Source: an uncultured Paludibaculum sp. (GTDB taxonomy: Bacteria > Acidobacteriota > Terriglobia > Bryobacterales > Bryobacteraceae). From it: a stretch of 64,000 nucleotides of DNA. The stretch is taken from assembly GCF_963665245.1 (NCBI RefSeq), contig NZ_OY762269.1, forward strand, positions 2,672,501-2,736,500. The letters are read 5' to 3'. Position numbers and translations under genes: made by a program. The notes under the pieces were generated by a model. The model worked only from the letters and a program-made list of their open reading frames with translations, did no database searches and had not been told where the DNA came from. Positions 28,052 to 35,781 of this stretch are shown here, one piece after another. Position 1 is the first letter of the stretch, and each line of letters begins with the position of its first letter.

Positions 28052-28285
28052 ATGACCCCAAGCACTCCAATCGTCGGGTATGAGATGCAGGCTGGAATGG
28101 CAAATGTAGTGGCGCGCGGCATGTCCCCGGACTGCGAATGGCGGCTGCCTTCGGGTGAAGATCTGATCTCCTTTGCGCTCGCGACGGGCTTTGCGGCAGG
28201 GCCGCTATTGCCCGGCCCGGTGGAGCAAGTGATTGAACAACCCACCGAACTGCTGCGGCATGGACGGCAGCGGAGGCGGATGTGA
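28052..28285 (+). CDS. Small hypothetical protein upstream of the Tad locus
   Basis: 77 residues. The ATG at 28052 follows AGGAGA at seven-base spacing, a strong ribosome site that argues for real translation. The product is mildly hydrophobic in the middle (ISFALATGFAAGPLLPG) and ends with a basic tail (RHGRQRRRM). It has none of the Flp prepilin features (Gly cleavage site, GluTyr, long helix), so it is not an obvious pilin. No family recognised. It precedes cpaB by 178 bases in the same direction. Confidence 0.5.
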   Translation: MTPSTPIVGYEMQAGMANVVARGMSPDCEWRLPSGEDLISFALATGFAAGPLLPGPVEQVIEQPTELLRHGRQRRRM

Positions 28286-28463
28286 GCAGCGGGGTTCATG
28301 GAGTCCCCGCGTTGGACTGCCCGCAGGGAGTACGGGCGCGATCGGTACCGCGATGCGGCGAGGTGGAGACGGGCACCACGGTTTGCCGGGCGGGGGATCG
28401 CAAGTTGGTGGCAAAGAGCCTTGTGCCGTGAACGGTTGAGGCCATGGATCAGGAGGCAAGGAA

Positions 28464-29402
28464 ATGGACCGCAGGTTTCTGACAGTACTCGGGGTGAGTC
28501 TGGTGTTTGCGCTGGTTGTCAGCAGCATCTTCTACCAGATGACCTCGCGGGCCAACGGCCCGAAAAAGCAGGAGGTAAGCGACCTGCGAGACATGGTAAT
28601 TGCCGCCCGGCCGCTGCCGGTGGGTCTGACCGTGAAGACGGCGGACCTGAAGGTGATCAAGGTGCCGGTGCAGGCGTTCCCTAAGGGTGCGTTCAGCAAG
28701 CCGGAAGACGTGCTGGACCGTCCGGTGGTCTCGTCGATCCTGGCTGAAGAGCCGATCAGCGAGGGCCGGCTGGCGCAGCGCGGCAGCGGGGTCGGCCTGG
28801 CTCCGATCATCCCAGTGGGCATGCGCGCGGTGACGGTGCGAGTGAACGACGTCGTGGGCGTGGCTGGTTATGTACTGCCGGGCATGCGCGTGGACGTGCT
28901 GATCACCGGACATCCTCCGGGCAACTCGGCGACGACGGTGACGAAGACGGTGCTGCAGAACATCCTGGTGTTGTCTTCAGGGCAGATGATGCAGACCGAC
29001 CAGACGGGCAAGCCGGTGGATGCGCCGAACGTGACTGTGCTGGTGACGCCGCAGCAGGCGGAGTTGCTGACCTTGGCCGGTAATGAAGGGCGCATTCAGT
29101 TGGTCCTGCGCAATGGCGGCGATCAGAACATCGAGAAGACCGAGGGGCTGAGCCTGTCGACTCTATATGGCAGCCACAGCCGGATGACCGGCAACGACGG
29201 ATCGGGCGACCAGCAGGACGCCGACGGCCTGACGCCACGGCCGCGCCGGCAGCGGCCGCAGCCCGTTGCGGTGGCGGCTGCTCCGGTTGCTCCTCCACCG
29301 GCGCCGGTGCCTGATCAGATCATCACCATCCGTGGGATCGACAAGAAGATCGAGAACGTGGCCAGCAGGAAATCGAACGAAGACGCCGGAAGGAACCAGT
29401 AA
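28464..29402 (+). CDS. cpaB: Flp pilus assembly protein CpaB/RcpC
   Basis: 312 residues. An N-terminal membrane helix (about 5-25) precedes a SAF domain (VIAARPLPVGLTVKTADLKVI) and the CpaB/RcpC domain with MRAVTVRVNDVVGVAGYVLPGMRVDVL. The protein is periplasmic and is thought to stabilise or assist the secretin of the Tad (type IVc) pilus. The C-terminal 90 residues are Pro/Arg-rich and probably disordered. It opens the run cpaB-cpaC-cpaE-cpaF-tadB-tadC, all on the plus strand with short gaps, so an operon is likely. GGAGGCAAGGAA precedes the start. Confidence 0.92.
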   Translation: MDRRFLTVLGVSLVFALVVSSIFYQMTSRANGPKKQEVSDLRDMVIAARPLPVGLTVKTADLKVIKVPVQAFPKGAFSKPEDVLDRPVVSSILAEEPISEGRLAQRGSGVGLAPIIPVGMRAVTVRVNDVVGVAGYVLPGMRVDVLITGHPPGNSATTVTKTVLQNILVLSSGQMMQTDQTGKPVDAPNVTVLVTPQQAELLTLAGNEGRIQLVLRNGGDQNIEKTEGLSLSTLYGSHSRMTGNDGSGDQQDADGLTPRPRRQRPQPVAVAAAPVAPPPAPVPDQIITIRGIDKKIENVASRKSNEDAGRNQ

Positions 29403-29407
29403 GCGCC

Positions 29408-30823
29408 ATGAATCGAATCGTCAAAATCGCGATTGGTTCAGCCATCGGGCTGGCCATGCTTGTGGTATCCGGTGGACAGTCACTCAGGGCGCAGGGTGGC
29501 GCGGAGGACATTCGCGTCACGTTGGGCAAGAGTGTCGTCATCGACTACCCGGAAGATGTCAACCGGATCTCGACTTCGAATCCGGAAGTAGTGGACTACG
29601 TGCCTGTTTCGACGCGGGAGATTCTGCTGCACGCCAAGGGGTTGGGCGCGGCGACGCTGGTGATCTGGGCCAAGTCCGGGCAGCGTAATTTTTACAACGT
29701 CAATGTCGAACAGAACCTGGAGCCGACGCGCAAGCTGATCCGGGATGCGTTCCCGAGGGAAGACATCCAGGTGGCGAGTGCGAAGGACACGATCTCCGTC
29801 ACGGGGACCGTTTCGAACCAGATGGTGGCGGACCGGCTGATGGCGTACATCACGCCGATGGCGAAGAGCATCGTGAACAATCTGAAGGTGCGGCCGGCTC
29901 CGATTGAGAAGCAGGTGATGTTGCGGGTGAAGTTCGCGGAGCTGAACCGGACCTACTCCAACCAGTTCGCGGTGAATCTCACCTCGGTCGGGGCGCTGAA
30001 CACGGTCGGAAGTGTCGGGACCGGCCAGTTCGGATCGACGCGCCCCAGCACAATCGGTGGGGGCAGCAGCGATTTCAGCATCACGGATGCCCTGAATATC
30101 TTCGCGTTCCGTCCGGACCTGAATCTGGCGGCGTTCGTGAAACTTCTGCAGCAGCAAGGCATGCTGCAGATTCTGGCCGAGCCGAATCTGATCACGAGCA
30201 ACGGCAAGGAAGCGAGCTTCCTGGTGGGCGGCGAATTCCCGGTGCCCGTGCTGCAAGGCGGCGCGAACTCCGGCTCAGTGACAATACAGTTCCGCGAGTA
30301 CGGCATCCGGCTTACCTTCAATCCGACTTTGACTGAGCACGGCACGTTGAAGATGTACGTGAAGCCCGAAGTATCCACGATCGACCTGGCGAATGCCGTG
30401 TCAGTGAGCGGTTTTGTGATTCCCGCCCTGGCGACGCGGCGTGTCGAGTCGAACATCGAACTCGGGCCTGGGCAGAGCTTCATTATCGGCGGACTGGTGG
30501 ACGACCGGACGAACGAAGTCTTCGCCAAGATGCCGGGCCTGGCCAACATCCCGCTGCTGGGGCAGCTCTTCCGGAGCCGCAATGAGAACCGGCAGAAGAC
30601 GGAACTGATCGTGCTGGTGACGCCGGAACTGGTGGAACCGGTTAGCGCTTCGGATCAGAAGCTGATGCCGAAGATGCCGGGCGGATTCCTGGATCCGATG
30701 ATGCTGCCGAACGGCATGCCGCAGAGTTCCAATGCCGGATCGGGCGCCGCGATCATCAAGGACGACCGGCAAAAAGTGTTCAAAGACGCCTTCAAGCGAG
30801 CCGATCCAGCCAAGAAGAAATAG
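29408..30823 (+). CDS. cpaC: Tad pilus outer-membrane secretin CpaC/RcpA
   Basis: 471 residues with a signal peptide (about 1-28). The N-terminal pilus-secretin domain (VTLGKSVVIDYPEDVNRISTSNPEVVDYV) and a BON-like repeat (ISVTGTVSNQMVADRLMAYI) come first. The secretin core follows with QILAEPNLITSNGKEASFLVGGEFPVPV and the C-terminal PLLGQLFRSRNENRQKTELIVLVTPELV. It forms the outer-membrane channel of the Tad system. It starts five bases after cpaB. Confidence 0.95.
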   Translation: MNRIVKIAIGSAIGLAMLVVSGGQSLRAQGGAEDIRVTLGKSVVIDYPEDVNRISTSNPEVVDYVPVSTREILLHAKGLGAATLVIWAKSGQRNFYNVNVEQNLEPTRKLIRDAFPREDIQVASAKDTISVTGTVSNQMVADRLMAYITPMAKSIVNNLKVRPAPIEKQVMLRVKFAELNRTYSNQFAVNLTSVGALNTVGSVGTGQFGSTRPSTIGGGSSDFSITDALNIFAFRPDLNLAAFVKLLQQQGMLQILAEPNLITSNGKEASFLVGGEFPVPVLQGGANSGSVTIQFREYGIRLTFNPTLTEHGTLKMYVKPEVSTIDLANAVSVSGFVIPALATRRVESNIELGPGQSFIIGGLVDDRTNEVFAKMPGLANIPLLGQLFRSRNENRQKTELIVLVTPELVEPVSASDQKLMPKMPGGFLDPMMLPNGMPQSSNAGSGAAIIKDDRQKVFKDAFKRADPAKKK

Positions 30824-30866
30824 GCCGCGAGCCGAGACGCGTACGGATAGGGGTAGTGGAGATCGC

Positions 30867-32075
30867 ATGAAGGGGCGTGGCACAGTTCGGGAGCCATCTT
30901 TGGCTGCTCTGCTCATCGCAGAGAACCGTGAGATGGCTCGACGCCTTCAGGTGTCGCTGGCTGAATCCCGGGTGTTTGAGGTGCTGTCGGAGCTGAAGAG
31001 CTATCCGGAGGAGCAGACACTTGAGATCCGGTTGAGGCAGATTCAACCGGAAGTCGTGCTGCTGGACGTGTCGACCGATCTGACCGCGGCACTCCGGCTG
31101 ATGCGGTTCCTGTCCGGATTTCAGCCGACGATTCAGGTGATCGCGGTTCATGCGGACAACGATCCGCAGGTGCTGATCCAGAGCCTGCGGGCCGGAGCGT
31201 GCGAGTTTCTATTCGAGCCGTTCGATCTGGCGGCGCAGAAAGAGGCCGCTACCCGCATCCACCGTCTGCGCGAGCCGGAAGGCCACTCGAAACAGGAGTT
31301 CGGCAAGCTGGTGACATTCTCCTCGGCCAAGCCGGGCTCGGGGGCTTCAACACTGGCGACTCAGACCGCGTTCGCTTTGAAACGGCTGACCGGCAAGCGT
31401 GTGCTGCTGGCGGACTTCGACATCCTCAGTGGTTCGATCGCGTTCGCGCTGAAACTGAATCCGACATATTCGCTGATGGACGCGCTGGAGCGGTCCGATC
31501 AGTTGGACCCGGGCCTGTGGTCATCGCTCATCGTGAACGTGGGCGGCATGGACGTGCTGGCGGCGCCTGATGCGGCGATGTCGGATGCCATCGAGTTCAG
31601 CCGGCTGCACGACGTTCTGGAGTATGCCCGCATGCTCTACGACTGGGTGGTGGTGGACCTGCCAACGGTCTTTCACCGCCTGAGTCTGTTTGTCCTGTCC
31701 GAGGCGGATCAGTCGTATCTTGTCTCCACCGCGGAACTGCCGAGCCTGCATCTGGCGCGCCGCGCGGTGGGCATGCTGGGGCAGCTCGGATATGGGAAAG
31801 AGCGGTTTCAGATGGTCGTGAACCGGTTGAACCGGAAGGCCGACATCTCGACCGCGGACATGGAAAAGATCTTTACGTGCTCAGTATTCGCGACGTTTCC
31901 GAACGACTACTATGCACTGCACAAAGTGGTGACGAGGGCCGAGCCATTGCCGGCCGACTGCGAACTGGGCCGTAGCGTCGAGGAGATTTCGGCGCGGATC
32001 GCCGGTCTCGGCCAGAGCGACAAAAGGACGGGTGCGACGGTGCTGGAAAGTAAACCGGCGCTCTCGGAAGGCTGA
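30867..32075 (+). CDS. cpaE: Tad pilus CpaE/TadZ-like ATPase
   Basis: 402 residues from the ATG at 30867, which has GGAG six bases upstream; the open frame before it overlaps cpaC and lacks a ribosome site. An N-terminal receiver-like domain (about 13-135, with Asp67 at the usual phospho-acceptor area) precedes a ParA/MinD-type ATPase. The Walker A region reads KPGSGAST (155-162), lacking the second conserved Lys, as is common in CpaE. YDWVVVDLP is Walker B. CpaE/TadZ positions the pilus machinery at the pole or membrane. Confidence 0.92.
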   Translation: MKGRGTVREPSLAALLIAENREMARRLQVSLAESRVFEVLSELKSYPEEQTLEIRLRQIQPEVVLLDVSTDLTAALRLMRFLSGFQPTIQVIAVHADNDPQVLIQSLRAGACEFLFEPFDLAAQKEAATRIHRLREPEGHSKQEFGKLVTFSSAKPGSGASTLATQTAFALKRLTGKRVLLADFDILSGSIAFALKLNPTYSLMDALERSDQLDPGLWSSLIVNVGGMDVLAAPDAAMSDAIEFSRLHDVLEYARMLYDWVVVDLPTVFHRLSLFVLSEADQSYLVSTAELPSLHLARRAVGMLGQLGYGKERFQMVVNRLNRKADISTADMEKIFTCSVFATFPNDYYALHKVVTRAEPLPADCELGRSVEEISARIAGLGQSDKRTGATVLESKPALSEG

Positions 32076-32160
32076 AGACCCCTCAAGTTTTTTGCCGATG
32101 CCGCCGATCAATTGGGAGCAGGCAGCAGATGCTGCCGGGAAAGAATCTTAGAGGACCAGA

Positions 32161-33522
32161 ATGATTCCGACGATGGATCAAAAACCGGCGCAGCCGATCT
32201 CCTGGGAACAACGGCTATTGAAGAATGCCGGGAAGCCCAAGTCGTCGCTGAAACCGGAGTATCAGGAACTCAAGTTCACGCTCCATCGGAAGCTGCTCGA
32301 CAAGATCAACCTGGAAGCACTGGCGACGATCGACAACCAGCGTGTGCGCGGCGAGGTCCGCTCGGCGCTGATCTCGTTGATCGACAGTGAGCCGACGCTG
32401 CTGAGTGCCCTGGAAAAGCAACAGATCTGCGAAGAGGTTCTGGACGAGGTCTTCGGACTAGGCCCGCTGGAGCCGCTGCTGCAGGATCCGACGATCTCGG
32501 ACATTCTGGTGAACGGCAGCAAGCAGGTGTATGTGGAACGCAAGGGTCTGCTGGAGTTGACCAGTGTGACGTTCCGCGACGACTCACACCTGTTGCGCAT
32601 CATCGACAAGATCGTGAGCCAGGTGGGCCGCCGCGTCGACGAGTCGACGCCCATGGTGGATGCCCGCCTGCTGGACGGCAGCCGCGTCAACGCGATTATC
32701 CCTCCGTTGGCCCTGGACGGACCGCTGATGTCCATCCGCCGTTTCTCCCAGGACAAGCTCATGCCCGCGGATCTGGTGGAGAAGAAGGCTCTGACGCGGG
32801 GCATGATGGAGCTGCTGGAAGCGGCCGTCAAGGCGCATCTGAACATCATCATCATCGGCGGTACGGGCGCGGGCAAGACGACGCTGCTGAACGCTCTCTC
32901 GTTCTTCATCAACCCTAAGGAACGCATCATCACGATTGAGGACGCGGCCGAACTGCAGCTGAAGCAGCCGCACGTGGCACGCCTCGAAACGCGTCCTCCC
33001 AATCTGGAAGGCCACGGCGCCGTCCGCCAGCGCGAGTTGCTGATCAACAGCTTGCGTATGCGTCCCGACCGCATTGTAGTGGGCGAAGTCCGCGGCCCGG
33101 AAGCGTTGGACATGCTGCAGGCGATGAACACGGGTCACGACGGCTCGTTGACCACGATCCACGCCAATGCCCCGCGCGACGGCATCAGCCGCCTCGAGGT
33201 GATGGTGTCTCTAGCCAACGCCAGCATGCAGATGATGTCCATCCGCCAGCAGATCTCCAGCGCAGTGCATGTGCTGGTGCAGGCCGCCCGCCTGAGCGAC
33301 GGTTCGCGCCGCGTGACGAACATCACCGAGGTGACGGGCATGGAAGGCGAAGTGGTGACGCTGCAGGACATCTTTGTCTTTGAGAAGCGTGGACTGTCGC
33401 CGGAAGGCCGCGTCCTGGGGCGGTTCGCCGCCACGGGCATCCGGCCGAAGTTCTACGAAAAGCTGCTGGCCGCCGGCATTCGCCTGAGGCCCGATTTGTT
33501 TGACGAAGTAGTGGAGATCTGA
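32161..33522 (+). CDS. cpaF: Tad pilus assembly ATPase CpaF/TadA
   Basis: 453 residues. A helical N-terminal domain (about 40-130) is followed by the secretion-ATPase core: Walker A GGTGAGKT (233-240), an Asp box in IITIEDAAEL, and Walker B RPDRIVVGEVRGPEALDM with the His box TTIHANAP. It powers pilus assembly at the inner membrane as a hexamer. GAGG lies about ten bases before the start. It is separated from cpaE by 85 bases, the largest gap inside the cluster. Confidence 0.96.
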   Translation: MIPTMDQKPAQPISWEQRLLKNAGKPKSSLKPEYQELKFTLHRKLLDKINLEALATIDNQRVRGEVRSALISLIDSEPTLLSALEKQQICEEVLDEVFGLGPLEPLLQDPTISDILVNGSKQVYVERKGLLELTSVTFRDDSHLLRIIDKIVSQVGRRVDESTPMVDARLLDGSRVNAIIPPLALDGPLMSIRRFSQDKLMPADLVEKKALTRGMMELLEAAVKAHLNIIIIGGTGAGKTTLLNALSFFINPKERIITIEDAAELQLKQPHVARLETRPPNLEGHGAVRQRELLINSLRMRPDRIVVGEVRGPEALDMLQAMNTGHDGSLTTIHANAPRDGISRLEVMVSLANASMQMMSIRQQISSAVHVLVQAARLSDGSRRVTNITEVTGMEGEVVTLQDIFVFEKRGLSPEGRVLGRFAATGIRPKFYEKLLAAGIRLRPDLFDEVVEI

Positions 33523-33528
33523 GGACCC

Positions 33529-34506
33529 ATGAATTTCGTTCTAGTTCTCCTCGTCATCTGGGTGGCCGTCGCTGGCGGCTGGTGGATTCTCACCAACGCG
33601 TTCAAGAGCGCGGACGCGGACAAGATCAAGAACCGCCTGTTGGGCGCCAACCGGCTGTCACGCGGGAAGAAGGGCGACAAGGACGCCATTCCGCTGATTG
33701 CGCAGGAAGACAAGGTGACCGGCAGGATTGTGCTGCGGGTGCTGCATCGCTATCAGTTGCAGGACCGGCTGAAGACCCTGCTCGATCAGGCGGGCCTGAA
33801 ATGGAAAGTGGCACGGCTGATTCACACGTGCCTGGCGCTGTTTCTAGCGGGCTTCGCGGCTGGCTGGCTATTTCTGCCCGCGCGATTTCAGACGCTGGCG
33901 GTGCTGCCGGCCCTGGCCGCGGGCTGTTTGCCGTTGCTTTACGTGACGCGTGTGCGGTCCCGGCGTCTTGCGAAGTTTGAAGAGCAGTTTCCGGAGAGTC
34001 TGGAATTCGTGGCTCGCTCAATGCGCGCCGGCCACGCGTTCTCCGTCTCGCTGGAGATGCTGCACCGCGAATTTCAGGAGCCCCTGGCCGGAGAGTTCCG
34101 CAGGACTTTTGAAGAACACAATCTGGGTTTGCCGCTGGATGCGGCGCTGCAGAAGCTGGCCGTGCGGGTGCCTTCCCTGGACGTGCATTTCTTTGTGTCG
34201 GCGGTACTGCTGCAGAAGCGGACCGGCGGCAACCTGGCGGAGATCCTGGACAAGTTGGCGTATGTGATCCGCGAACGCTTCAAGCTGCGTGGCAAGATCC
34301 GGGCGATCAGCGCTCACGGCCGCATGACCGGTATGTCGCTGTCGGCGATTCCGTGCGCGGTGGCGGCCATGATGTTTATCACCAATCCCGAGTACGTCAC
34401 GTTCTTCCTGAAAGAAGAGACCGGGAACATGATGGCGCTGGGCGCAATCGGGTTGCAGGTGTTGGGTTATCTCATCATCAAGAAGATCGTCAGCATCGAG
34501 GTCTAG
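33529..34506 (+). CDS. tadB: Tad pilus inner-membrane protein TadB
   Basis: 325 residues with a type II secretion F (T2SSF) domain around 155-285 (FEEQFPESLEFVARSMRAGHAFSVSLEMLHREF). Membrane helices lie at the N-terminus (3-20), near 100-145, and two at the C-terminus. It forms the inner-membrane platform with TadC on which CpaF acts. It starts six bases after cpaF. Confidence 0.93.
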   Translation: MNFVLVLLVIWVAVAGGWWILTNAFKSADADKIKNRLLGANRLSRGKKGDKDAIPLIAQEDKVTGRIVLRVLHRYQLQDRLKTLLDQAGLKWKVARLIHTCLALFLAGFAAGWLFLPARFQTLAVLPALAAGCLPLLYVTRVRSRRLAKFEEQFPESLEFVARSMRAGHAFSVSLEMLHREFQEPLAGEFRRTFEEHNLGLPLDAALQKLAVRVPSLDVHFFVSAVLLQKRTGGNLAEILDKLAYVIRERFKLRGKIRAISAHGRMTGMSLSAIPCAVAAMMFITNPEYVTFFLKEETGNMMALGAIGLQVLGYLIIKKIVSIEV

Positions 34507-34509
34507 CCC

Positions 34510-35430
34510 ATGGCAATGCTACTCAGTTTCGTCGTCTTCCTCGCGGTCGCGATCGGCATCGCGTTGCTGGGTCTCAAACTGTGGCTTCGGCCGAAGGAAG
34601 CGATTGAGCGTGTGACGGGCGGCGGGATCAATCCGGAAGAGGAGATGCCGACGCACCCGAGTCTGGTGTTCCGCGACATGCTGAACCGGCTGGGTACCGT
34701 GCTGCCGTCATCGCCCAAGGACGTCTCGGTGATGCAGCGGCGCCTGATGCGAGCCGGCATCCGCGGTCCGAATGCGTTGCGCATGTTGTATGGAGCGAAA
34801 GTTGTCCTGGGCGTGGCGCTGCCGTTGATCATGACGGCGGTGGTCTGGAACTCGGCCTCGGAAGCGTTCAACAAGGGCGCGGCCGTGCTGGCGGCGGCAG
34901 GTCTTGGATTCTTCGGTCCCAACGAGTATGTTTCGCTCATGTCCAAGCGGCGGCAGAAAGAGATTCGCCGCGGATTGGCCAACGCCTTGGACCTGATGGT
35001 GGTCTGCGTTGAGTCGGGCCTTGGCTTGGACCAGTCGATTTTGCAGGTCGCCAAGGAACTGGAACACGCGCACCCGGATATCAGCGAAGAGTTCGCCATG
35101 GTGAACCTCGAGCTGAAGGCGGGCAAGAGGCGCCCGGAGGCGCTGCGCAACCTGGCGGAGAGAACCGCCGTTGAGGACCTGAAGAAGCTGGTCGCCGTTC
35201 TGATTCAGGCCGACCGGTTTGGCACCGGTGTCGCCCAGAGCCTGCGTGCGCACTCCGACTACATGAGAGTGCAGGCGCGCCAGATCGCCGAGGAAAAGGC
35301 CGCGAAGCTGGGCGTAAAGCTGGTGTTTCCGATCTTCTTTTGTATTTTGCCGTCATTGTTCGTGGTGACGGTTGGGCCGGTGGCTGTCAAGATCGTCCGG
35401 GAGTTGCTCCCGATGATGTCTGGCGTGTGA
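34510..35430 (+). CDS. tadC: Tad pilus inner-membrane protein TadC
   Basis: 306 residues with the same T2SSF fold as TadB (GLANALDLMVVCVESGLGLDQSILQVAKEL). It has an N-terminal helix, a central helix pair and a C-terminal pair ending VTVGPVAVKIVRELLPM. It lies three bases after tadB. It closes the recognisable Tad core: no prepilin peptidase, TadD, TadE/F/G or Flp pilin gene follows within the window. Confidence 0.92.
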   Translation: MAMLLSFVVFLAVAIGIALLGLKLWLRPKEAIERVTGGGINPEEEMPTHPSLVFRDMLNRLGTVLPSSPKDVSVMQRRLMRAGIRGPNALRMLYGAKVVLGVALPLIMTAVVWNSASEAFNKGAAVLAAAGLGFFGPNEYVSLMSKRRQKEIRRGLANALDLMVVCVESGLGLDQSILQVAKELEHAHPDISEEFAMVNLELKAGKRRPEALRNLAERTAVEDLKKLVAVLIQADRFGTGVAQSLRAHSDYMRVQARQIAEEKAAKLGVKLVFPIFFCILPSLFVVTVGPVAVKIVRELLPMMSGV

Positions 35431-35504
35431 GTGGTCTCGCTCAGAGAGAAGCCTCACAAAAAGTTGTGTTTTGGACCGCGGGATAGGGAAAGGAGAAATT
35501 TCAA

Positions 35505-35606
35505 ATGGAACAAAGTTCACTCGTTCGCATCGCTTGCGCAGTTCTGGCGATTGTATTTCTCGGCGTCATCATCATGCGCCGCAAGGGTAAGGAATCCGAC
35601 GAGTAG
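35505..35606 (+). CDS. 33-residue single-helix membrane microprotein
   Basis: The ATG at 35505 is preceded by AAGGAG at nine-base spacing, one of the best ribosome sites in the window. The 33 residues begin MEQSSLVRI, continue with one hydrophobic helix (about residues 8-24), and end with a charged tail RRKGKESDE. The positive charges just after the helix predict an N-out, C-in orientation. It is 74 bases after tadC on the same strand, so it may be the last cistron of the Tad operon. No known family; it does not look like a Flp prepilin. Confidence 0.6.
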   Translation: MEQSSLVRIACAVLAIVFLGVIIMRRKGKESDE

Positions 35607-35781
35607 ATTCCTGTGTAAATCGGGACCCGGGCGTGTTCCCGGAGCCCGCAGACAGCTTTGGATGATATCCAGCGTGGCATGGCACTGGCCAGGAGAGAGC
35701 CCATAGGCCGGGGCCGGGCCATGCGCGCGGGATTCGATGGGATTGGGTTCGATTGATTTTTGTTGATTGAGGGAGAGTACG

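Noticed and set aside
28052..28285. Flp pilin candidate
   Set aside because: It lacks the Gly cleavage site, the GluTyr pair and a continuous N-terminal helix expected of Flp prepilins.
35690..35720. Sigma-54 promoter before the propeller gene
   Set aside because: A TGGCAC hexamer is present near 35680 but the downstream TTGC element at the required distance is missing.
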